DNA from: Isoetes taiwanensis
Lineage: Eukaryota; Streptophyta; Lycopodiopsida; Isoetales; Isoetaceae
Assembly: GCA_021234155.1 (NCBI GenBank)
Contig: JAJEKV010000533.1
Coordinates: forward strand, 62,001-126,000
Reading direction: 5' to 3'
Length of the DNA: 64,000 bases
Positions 56,088-64,000 of the stretch are shown piece by piece. The notes below the pieces were generated by a model. That model did no database searches and was not told the DNA's origin. It saw nothing but the letters and a program-made list of their open reading frames with translations. Both the position numbers and the translations under genes were made by a program. Within the stretch, counting starts at the first letter, position 1. Every line of letters starts with the position of its first letter.

Positions 56088-58553
56088 CTACACAAAAGTA
56101 GCACAAATTATCGAAATAACCACCACAATAATAACTGCGTAACAGAAGGAAATGAACCCACCATGTCCAGTACCAACAAGACGAAGTTGAGCTACATACT
56201 CTCCATGTTGTTTGAGTAATCTCACCTAAGAAAAAAACAAAACGGAAAACCACAAGAGTAAATGCCCCAAATACGCAATTCAAATCCAACTTACACAAAT
56301 CTAAATTGAGCCTCCCAAGAAACATTTGCACCCTCCAAAATCATGGCATCCAAGTTCCTACTCAACTCTAATTCTAGTGACCCACAAAGAAACAGATAAA
56401 ACACTTCTAACATTCTAAAGCTCCTAAATTGACAAATTTTAAAGCTCTTGGCACGCTAATTACATGTGGTTGTAAAAAATGTTGAGATAAATAGAGAGTC
56501 ATATCATTGTCCCCAGCTTCCTCGGCAACCTACACATGATCAATTAACTACTTCATTACTTACTATCTTTACGAACCCAACTCAAGTTGCAATATAAACT
56601 TTTGAGATCGCATACGCTAACCTTTGTTAAAGCCAAGTATCTCTCCAATTGCAGTTTCTCCATAGCCAGAGTCAATTCCATGGCTAGAAAATATAACATG
56701 TAATATTAAAAAAACCAAAATTAAATAAATAGCTTTGACGCAACACATACCATACAGGGCATCCCCTTTCTGCTCATGATTATATTCACTCATAGGCTCA
56801 TGAATCCTCTTCAAATCAATGCTTCCACCTCTTTTTGCCTATGAGGATCACAAAAAATAACTTAAATTCTAAAAAACATCATTACATAAAAACAAATAAA
56901 GCTGTTGAGGATGATCTTGCACCTCTTGGTGTGGATCGATGATGTGGCATGCCCTTTGGGCTGAATGGTCATCTCTCCAAGAGACACATCTCCATGATCA
57001 GACACACCTCTTCATAATCCATCCTATAAATGTATAAGCCAAGGCTGGGGCTATTCCAGTCACTCAGATCAATATATGCTTCCGCTATTCATATTTGTGA
57101 GATGGTATCAGAGCCCAGGTCGTAGCCTGGGCAAATTCGTGCTTAGAAGGATGGAGGACGCCAGTACTGAGGCTGGCAATGAGGAGGACGAGTCTCCTGA
57201 TCTGTAAGGAAAGTGGGCCTATTCTATTTACGCCATTCACATTCCAATCCATCTAAAGAAGACCCGGATGCCTGCATGCATTCCGGATATACGGTGCTGC
57301 TGGTGAGATGCATCTTGTGCTTGTGGTAGTATTTAGATGCTGTGAAGAATTTGCAGCAGAAGAGATGAAGCCCAAGCAGGTACATTCAAGATGCATGCTA
57401 GAGACTCCAGTTTGTTGCTCAAGACTCCATCCCTGTAGAGACGCCTGGTCCAAAACCAATTGGTCCAGAAGAACCCACATAGTGGTTTGTTGCAGGTATT
57501 AGCAGAAGACTGCACTGCAATTTGAGGGGGAGTTGTCTGAAGATCTTGTTCTGGTTCGGATGCCAGATCAAGGGGGAGTGTTGAGAAAATGATCTCACAT
57601 CCTCACCGTACAAGTGGAGGGTTGATCAAGAGTCATGGCGATTCACAGTGGCGTTTGGGCTGGATCGATCCACCCAAACAGTCACACCTCTTCATATATT
57701 CCTTATATATTTGTGCTACGGGTTGGGGCCTGTCAACCCAGTTTTTCTCTCATCATCAATATGTATTGATGATGAGAGAGATGATGAGAGAAAACTGGGT
57801 TGGACAGGCCCCAACCCGTAGCACAAATATATAAGGAATATATGAAGAGGTGTGACTGTTTGGGTGGATCGATCCAGCCCAAACGTCACTGTAACTGCTT
57901 GGTGACTCTTGATCAGCGTCCTCCACTTGTATGGTGAGGATGTGAGATCATTTTCTCAACAAAAGCTACCATGGAATAGACCTTACAGTGTAATTAGAAA
58001 GAGATAACGCATCAGCCCTCTCCTCCAGACTACGAGTTTTATAAAATCTTAACAAAAATCAGTTAAAACATATGTCAATTCCCTAAGTAAAAATACAGAC
58101 CTCAAATGACTGATTCAAAATTCAAAGTATTAACATACTTCACCAATCCTGGCAACGCCACACAGTCTCGATCAAAGTAATGAACAAGGGACTGAAAGGT
58201 ATAAGCCATATTATAGGCCACACTGTGCAGAAAACAGGGCAAATGAGCAAGTAGAACAGAGTATCAGACAAAAACCAAGAAAAAGAACAAAAAAATGGCA
58301 GATTATGCGAAAGAAAATCAAGATTTAGGTTAGGCCGATCTTACTTGATAGCATTGGTAAGCTCCTTTTCACATTTCTGAGTGAAGAAATGGCGACTAAG
58401 GCACTTATCAACACGGTGCTCTGCAGGGCAGAGTTCGTCGAGGCCGGCCTTGAGTGCCAAAGCGGCTGCATCGTAGATTGTTTCCTCCCCTTCGAGGACC
58501 GAGGGGGCAATTTTCCTCTGAGCTTCCGACCTCTGCTGATCCGGCGTCGCCAT
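56088..58553 (-). CDS. Ferritin-like protein, seven exons, altered active site, hydrophobic tail
   Basis: Iron-storage fold protein, 235 residues by my model. Exons: 58553-58345, 58222-58139, 58047-57987, 56838-56751, 56683-56622, 56529-56464, 56225-56088. Every intron is GT-AG and every junction keeps frame. Ferritin blocks run in order: YNMAYTFQSLVHYFDRD and VALPGLV, SLEERADALSL, AKRGGSIDL, EYNHEQKGDALYAMEL, AMEKLQLERYLALTK, GEYVAQLRLVGTGHG. Against ferritin H-chains the ferroxidase ligands E27, Y34, H65 and Q141 read A, F, D and H; E61, E62 and E107 are kept, so canonical iron oxidation is doubtful. The start is fixed by an upstream in-frame stop, leaving no long plastid transit peptide. 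After GHG, where ferritins usually continue with a WHFD-type helix, the frame reads AVIIVVVISIICATFV and stops. This could be a membrane anchor or read-through into an unspliced last intron (a GTGGGT donor lies there). Confidence 0.85.
56903..57578 (+). mobile_element. Short LTR element (TRIM-like) in ferritin intron 3
   Basis: A left LTR beginning tgttgaggatgatc (56903-57100 approx.) is followed by a Met-tRNA primer-binding site, then about 460 bp with a short gag-like start (MEDASTEAGNEEDESPD), and a purine tract agggggag at 57571-57578. The right LTR starts at 57579. Left and right LTRs are diverged but share tgttgag, cacacctcttcat and gg-tggggc in order. Too small to code for pol. It lies on the strand opposite to the ferritin gene. 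Confidence 0.65.
57103..57114 (+). other. Primer-binding site (initiator Met-tRNA)
   Basis: The sequence tggtatcagagc is the standard plant LTR-retrotransposon primer-binding site complementary to the 3' end of initiator Met-tRNA. Confidence 0.85.
57579..57961. repeat. 383-bp LTR palindrome
   Basis: The right LTR (tgttgagaaaatgatctcac onward) runs to about 57766 and is followed at once by an inverted copy ending gatcattttctcaaca at 57961. Arms of about 190 bp agree nearly throughout (cacacctcttcatatattcc, tgtgctacgggttggggcct). Differences are few and lie at cagt/gcgt-type spots. Two LTRs are joined end to end in opposite orientation. Confidence 0.93.
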
Positions 58554-58697
58554 AGCTTTCTTTGCAAATCGCCATAGCTTCTCCGGGGCTTAAAAGAAGC
58601 GCCATAGCCCACGTCTTCCGTCCACGCGCCGTTCTCTCTTCCCATGCACACTGGCGGATAACGGGTGGCAATCGGAACTAAAAACAAATTGCTTTAA

Positions 58698-58712
58698 GAA
58701 TATATAAAAGGT
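58698..58712. promoter_or_regulatory. TATA motif between ferritin-like gene and a plus-strand exon
   Basis: The sequence tatataaaag (58701-58710) is a good plus-strand TATA box. Read on the other strand it gives cttttatata, 148 bp before the ferritin ATG. It could serve either direction. Confidence 0.4.
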
Positions 58713-58861
58713 GCCCTCGCTCTAGCTCTGGCTTAACTGGCTCAACGTACTCGAAGATCAAACGTCTATTTGACCCTCTGGGCTGTATCAGTAAGTATGA
58801 TTGGTGAAGATTGATGCCGTATCAGTAAGTAAGTATGATTGCTGAAGCTTGGTGTCATCAG

Positions 58862-58972
58862 AATTCCGAGTTGCTAGATCGGCATATTCAAGAGTTGTTC
58901 CTCAGTTTGATGACTGACGATCCTCGTTTTGTGGAGTATGCCTCCCAAGATAGGGTACATCATATGACAGAG
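58862..58972 (+). other. Orphan exon candidate
   Basis: Bounded by an acceptor (ggtgtcatcag) and a donor (gaggtaatt), 111 bp, open through 37 codons in phase 0. It reads RHIQELFLSLMTDDPRFVEY, then ASQDRVHHMTE. Upstream, a caGTAAGT donor lies at about 58790. I do not recognise the protein and found no further exon with certainty. Confidence 0.35.
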
Positions 58973-59084
58973 GTAATTATAAGATACTAAGGTTTGAATG
59001 AAATATATTTCAAGGTGTTAATTTCATACATGTATTATGCCAATTTAAGAGAAATGGCTTATGTATAGGCTTAGGAGAAATTCA

Positions 59085-59220
59085 AGGATTATAGAAGCTC
59101 TTGCTCTTGTGAACAAGCTCTTGCTCTTGCTCAGGATACCTTATAGAAGCTCTTTCTCTTGCTCTTGCTCTGCTCAGAATAGCTTATAGAAGAGCAAGAG
59201 AAAGGGCTTATTAGGAGAAA
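59085..59220. repeat. ctcttg microsatellite-like block
   Basis: Many copies of gctcttgctcttg with ttatagaagctc phrases, including an inverted piece agaagagcaagagaaag at its right end. The rest of 58973-60080 shows no gene. A small tandem ctggcggtggtttgaaa occurs at 59810-59845. Confidence 0.7.
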
Positions 59221-60079
59221 TCCAAGGACTCATAAGGGATCAAAGTTTATTTTTGTCGATTACTCCACAACCAGGTCTTTATTCTAAGCTTTAACAGATA
59301 GATGATCAGTAGATGACTAAAGATGGGTTCAGAGTTCCATGAACTGAATCGCGAATCTGTATTAGAAGCCAATTTCCAAACGTGGATGTTCAAAAGTTAC
59401 TATAGCAAGAGTTTTCGTCGGAGGTTGGTCCCGATTTTACTATAGAACTAGCCTTTGTCGAAGGTCTGATGGCAAGGCATATCCGATGTTCTTTCCCTTA
59501 ACACAATCGCGTATTTATAGAGGCCAAAGCCTTTTGAAGAAAAAAGTTGTTAAATAGAATTAGTCGAAGCCTTTTGTCCCTTTTCCATATATGATTTTGC
59601 CTTAAAATATCTTCAAAGGTCTTGGCTTCATTTAATCATCCTTTTTGGGTTGCCCCTAGGAGGCAAACCCTTGCGTATGTGGCTTTGTGGCATATCCTAG
59701 GTATATGCTGGAATATACTTAGGATATGTCAATGACTGCTCCAAACCCTTTGTTGCCTATAAACTGGCGGTCTCGCGCGTTCTGGATCGCGGATGTTCCA
59801 AACGGGTAACTGGCGGTGGTTTGAAACTGGCGGTGGTTTGAAAAATGGTCGAGGTGGTTTCGCTACGTACTGCAAAATACTAAAACACTCGTTTAGAACA
59901 TACTCTCTGTTCAAGAGGTTAGTCGAATCAAACCTAAGTTTATGATCTTGTGTGCATCAAGTTTGTAGGTAGCTTGCGTGCAATGCCTAAGAAAATGGAA
60001 TTATTAGTCTGTTTACGCGAATGAATTCGAAAAGCATATGTCCGAGCCAAGTCACAAGAAAAAGCGTTCTTAATGTTTA

Positions 60080-62600
60080 CATAAAACTTGCTACCTTAGC
60101 AAATGTTAACTCATCAATGGCTACGTTCTTAATAAGGGGCTGCAATCAGATGTCATACTTGGGAATAGGCTCCTTAATATGTATGGCAAGGACAAAGATC
60201 CAGAGGCTGCACATAAAGTATTCAATATGTTGTACTTGATTGCTTGGTCAGCAATAATCTCTATTTATGCTCAAGATGGGCACGACAAACATGCTTTACA
60301 ACTTATTCAACAAATGAAGTTTGAAGGCATTGAGCCAAATAGCATTACTTTCAGCAGTATTCTTGATGCATGTAGAACTTCGAAAGTCCTTGTTGAAGGT
60401 AAATTCGTCCATGCTTGTGCCTTAACAGGTCCACATGTATTTGATGTTGTCTTGGAAAATGCTCTTGTCAATATGTATAGTAAGTGTGGAAGTTTAGAAG
60501 ACGCTGAAAGAATATTTGTTAGCATGCATCAATTACATATTATATCTTGGGCCTCTATAATTGGATCTTATGCCGATCATGAATATAGAGAGGAATCCAT
60601 TCAAGTCTATCAGCAGATGCATCTTGGAGGCTTTAACCCTAATAAAATCACAATTATCAATGTCGTAAGTGCTTATGATTGTGTATTTTTGACAAAAGGA
60701 AGGAAGGAAGGAAGGAAGTTTATTTTAACGTCCACGGAGGCCAGAGGCCTATGAGACGATACATGCAGAGAATAGGCAAAAAAGCCAAAAACCCCAACAC
60801 CAAAAACAAACAATGTAACTGTACAGTAGAACCCTACTACCGGGATGAAAAAACCCCCACTTGGGAGGAAAAATCCTAACAGTAGGCTCTCAAATACCAT
60901 GCCCCAGAAGAGCAAGTCTGACGGCCGAAATCTGCAGGATGTAAGCTCCCAGTCGCGCTACCAGAGGTGATGCGAGTAACTGATGTAGCGGCGTGTCAGA
61001 GCATCTAAGATCAATGGGCACTGCTCGGACATGGGCATATGCTGGGCACCGCTGGAGGGCATGGTGCTCATCCTCTATCACGTGCATCTCACAACACTGA
61101 CATATCCTCTCCTCCCTGGGGATCCCGTGCCCGCCATTCACCCCCCAGCGAAACAATGGTTCATGCTGAGTGCATCAAAATTAAGTTGGAGATGGACGTT
61201 GTTTTGGGAACTGCATTTGTTAGCATGTATGGTAAATGTGAGGACCTTGGGCTGGCATGCAAGGTACTTAGTGCGATGGAAAGCAGGAACATAGATAATG
61301 GTTGCGCATGCCAGATGTCGTTATAATAAAGAGTGCATCAAGCTCCTCCGAAAAATGCAAGAGGAAGGAATTAAGCCAAATAAGGATACATATTTTAGCA
61401 CTATTACTGCATTCGGGGAGCTTTCTTAGTTGGGACAGGGAATGAATACATACGGGAAATCTGGTGATGTAGATTCTGCATGGGAAGTATTTAATGAAAT
61501 TGAAGAAATGCACATAGTTTCTTGCAATTCTTTGATTTCTGTATGTTCTCAGGGAGGTTATAAGGAACAAATAATATGTTTATTCCAACAAATGATGAGG
61601 AAAGGACCAAAACCAAATAATATTATGTATATTACAATCCTCGCTACATATGCTAATGATACACATCTAGCAACAGGAAAGAAAAAATCCATGCCCATTT
61701 GTTGGAAGGTGGATTGCCTTATGATATTGTATTAGAAAATGCACTTTTACACATGTACAGCGAATGTGGAAGCTTTGAAGATGTGCACAAAGTGTTCAAC
61801 CAAATGCAGGAAAGGAATATTATATCATGGTCAACTATGATTGCAGCACATATAGAGCATGGTTATGGAAAAGAGGCATTTGGCATTTATCAACAAATGC
61901 AGTTAGTAAAGGAGAGTTCAAACACCATTATCTACATAGTTCTTCTCAACGATTGTGCCAGATTCAGTTTTTTAATAGAAAGCAAATTAATTCATGCACA
62001 TGCTATATAGTATGGGTTTGAATCGGCAACTATCGTTGGGAATGTCCTCATCAATATGTCTGGGAAGACTGATAATCTGGATGATGCATCTGAGATTTTC
62101 AACCGGATGGATGAGTAAGATGTCATATCCTGGAATACAATTATTGCAACGTATTCCCAGTATGGTTTTTTCAAAGAGGCCTACTATCTTTTTCAACAGA
62201 TGCAGTTGCATGGCTTCAAACCAGATGATGCCATGTTCATCAACATTCTAAATGCATACACTAGCAGAGCCGTAGCGAGGCTTTTGCATATCCAGATTGA
62301 TATGAATGGTTTCAATGGTAATTTAACATTAGAAACTGCCCTTGTCAACACTTACGGTAAGTGTAGAAGCTATATGATGCAAGGATTATTTTTTGATAGG
62401 CTCCAATATAAAAGTCTGGTAACATGGAATGCAATGATTGCAGTGTCTGCACATCATGGTTATGGAGGTGAAGCACTTCAACTCTCTTGCCAGATGTAAC
62501 TTCAAGGTCTCAACCGAAATGATATCACTTTAGTAAGCATTTTAACTGCCTGCAGTCATGCAGGGTCTGTCCATGTAGATTAATGCTGGAGGCTCCATAC
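60080..62600 (+). pseudogene. PLS-type pentatricopeptide repeat (PPR) gene, broken
   Basis: PPR proteins bind organellar RNA with repeats of about 35 residues. Repeats are recognisable from LNMYGKDKDPEAAHKVFNM onward: LQLIQQMKFEGIEPNSITFS, LENALVNMYSKCGSLEDAER, YQQMHLGGFNPNKITIINVV, TAFVSMYGKCEDLGLACKVL, LFQQMMRKGPKPNNIMYITI, LHMYSECGSFEDVHKVFNQM, YLFQQMQLHGFKPDDAMFIN, TWNAMIAVSAHHGYGGEALQ and ITLVSILTACSHAG. At least six stops or frame changes split the frame, and a LINE fragment is inserted at 60694. The N-terminus and any E/DYW tail are not found; the trace fades after 62600. Confidence 0.93.
60694..61144 (-). mobile_element. LINE 3' fragment with (GGAA)n tail inside the PPR gene
   Basis: The minus strand encodes a zinc-binding tail typical of LINE ORF2: REERICQCCEMHVIEDEHHA followed by LQRCPAYAHVR. 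Its 3' end reads ccgtggacgttaaaat and then a ttcc tetranucleotide run (60694-60718). This is the same terminus as the element at 4.9 kb. On the left the PPR frame reads VVSAYDCVFLTKG and on the right ETMVHAECIKIKLE, so the insertion splits one repeat. No target duplication is obvious. Confidence 0.8.
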
Positions 62601-64000
62601 TTGTGGTAATATCCTTTTCTTCAGTGTTTGAAGGTTGCCTCATATATAGTATATTTCACACGAGGTCGTTTCTGATGCAAACAGTTGGTTATGCTATTTT
62701 TGCTGCCATTTTTCAACATTGGATGGGCTGCAACTCAGGTTTCGCATTCGTTTGGCTTTTTGAAGGAGTTTATATTATGTTGATTTGCGTGTAAATTCTT
62801 CTGTATAGGTCAGTAATTAATTGGATCACATCAAATTCAACCAGCAGGGTTGCACTAGCAAGCTGCAGAAATGCCTTCACCATGGCAAGTACCCTATCTG
62901 AAATCCTATAATGTCCCTAGCCACTTGCTTTAGCAATGTGTGACAAAGCAAATTGAGGTATAGGAAGGGCAATTTGTCATTTTTACCGAGAGTCTGTAAG
63001 GAACATCCAGCATTGTCCACATGATTGTTTTCTACCTTATAATGCCCTACTTGCTACTGAAATTTCAACATGGGATGCTCTCTTGTTAATTGTAGATTAG
63101 TTATGTCGACAAGCTTTAGTTGTAAATCAGTTATATGAACGTGGATTATCAATTTATTTATGAGCTTGATTCTCAAGTGGCCACATTCCTTATCTATGTC
63201 AAGTAGTTTGTTACCAATTGACCGGCTTCACATTCCTTCTCTATTCATTGCAATACCGTATCGATGGATTGCTGGAACATCAATAATTACTGGACTCATT
63301 TTTGTTATAGTCTTTTTTTTTGGTGTGAAGGAACCCAGGTAGCTAAGTTGATTATCATATCCTAATTTATTGTCGTTTTTGCCGTTTTATATTTCTAATC
63401 ACTTTAGTACTTTTCCACCAGTCTTCAACATCTTTCCTGCATGAAGGATTTTCCAAGAACATCTTTCTGCTCATGGTTTAAAAAGCTTATATATACTATC
63501 AAGTTGCTTTTGTTTATATGCTTACACAACTTGCTACAAATGTCTCACAGGTTATTAACTCTTCCATCCCAGATTTTGCTTTTATAAATGGATACTTTTA
63601 GGCACTGGACAATGATGAAACTTATTGTTTATTTATGCAAGACTCTGAAATTTAGTAAATGTTGTCTAATGAAAAGTTAAATAGAGGAGGAGCAAGCGTT
63701 GTTAATACTTAACACGTTGCATCCAAATTTCTATATCTTCATAATTTTCTTTTATGATCTTCACAAAGTTTTTTATGTTTTTAGTCGTTAATGGCTTTTT
63801 ACCTAGTTGATGATCTTTATATGGAAGAATTGATCAGCCTGAGTGTCTGTGCCTAGGCTCTGCTTGTTCGCAGACAGGGAGGCGACATCATCCTTGTCTT
63901 GCGCGATCTTCTATCTTGCAAGGCTCAAGGCCTTGGATCTTACGACGGTGGGGATTGGACCTCTCTCTTTTATGCTATCTGCAGCTAAGAAGCTGTTTTG
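62601..64000 (+). other. No complete gene; two orphan exon candidates
   Basis: A frame ending at a donor (cccaggtagct, about 63340) reads YRWIAGTSIITGLIFVIVFF then FGVKEPR. A membrane helix followed by KEPR is common in MFS-type transporters, but this is only suggestive. A second piece begins after an acceptor (ctgtgcctag, 63858): ALLVRRQGGDIILVLRDLLS then YDGGDWTSLFYAICS, ending in TAA near 63988. The connection between them and the gene's identity are unknown. Confidence 0.3.

Noticed and set aside
56617..56814. Stand-alone 65-codon minus-strand ORF with a hydrophobic middle
   Set aside because: Its ends are ferritin exons 4 and 5; the hydrophobic middle is the translated intron between them.
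58325..58687. 120-codon minus-strand ORF overlapping the ferritin first exon
   Set aside because: Different frame from the ferritin reading, Arg/Pro-rich and without a domain. The ferritin frame continues through all later exons.
60694..60718. (GGAA)n as a telomere-like or stand-alone microsatellite
   Set aside because: It terminates a LINE fragment and matches the tail of the element at 4.9 kb.
1..64000. tRNA or rRNA genes
   Set aside because: No cloverleaf with conserved loops or ribosomal segment was noticed on reading. This was not a computed scan.

Overview
The window looks like nuclear DNA from a land plant. It has plant-type L1 LINEs with a DUF4283-like ORF1, Ty1/copia and Ty3/gypsy elements, a PLS-type pentatricopeptide (PPR) gene, a ferritin-family gene with seven short exons, an LTR element primed by initiator Met-tRNA, and telobox motifs. 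The DUF7869-like gene and the Replitron-like HUH endonuclease suggest a non-seed plant with a large repeat-rich genome, perhaps a fern. That placement is inference.

Layout. 1-1657: copia pol remnant split by a 322-bp TIR element. 3379-8850: L1 LINE on the minus strand with a 35-base A tail, itself invaded by a (TTCC)n-tailed element. 9590-16637: gypsy element with two LTRs and a broken gag-pol. 16640-26660: degenerate repeats with a dispersed palindrome, a diverged 200-300 bp array and some weak ORFs. 26690-29631: broken DUF7869-family gene. 29511-36575 and 36576-52266: a 7.06-kb tandem duplication whose second copy is split 38 bp after its start by an 8.6-kb TIR element (36614-45230) full of minisatellite. 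Both copies carry the same LINE, arranged as expected from twin priming, and the same 503-bp MITE with a TA target duplication.

52657-54815: Replitron-like gene in one frame with four in-frame stops. 56088-58553: a seven-exon ferritin-like gene on the minus strand. Every splice junction keeps frame; the ferroxidase centre is altered and the C-terminus reads as hydrophobic. Its third intron holds a short LTR element and a 383-bp LTR palindrome. 60080-62600: PPR pseudogene broken by a LINE fragment. 62600-64000: only orphan exon candidates.

Caution. The two duplication copies are identical over long stretches, yet differ in short clusters where one copy reads CAG, CTG or CCTGG and the other CGG, ACG or GCG. 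That pattern resembles read or consensus error at CHG (plant methylation) sites more than mutation, so many frameshifts here may be artefacts.
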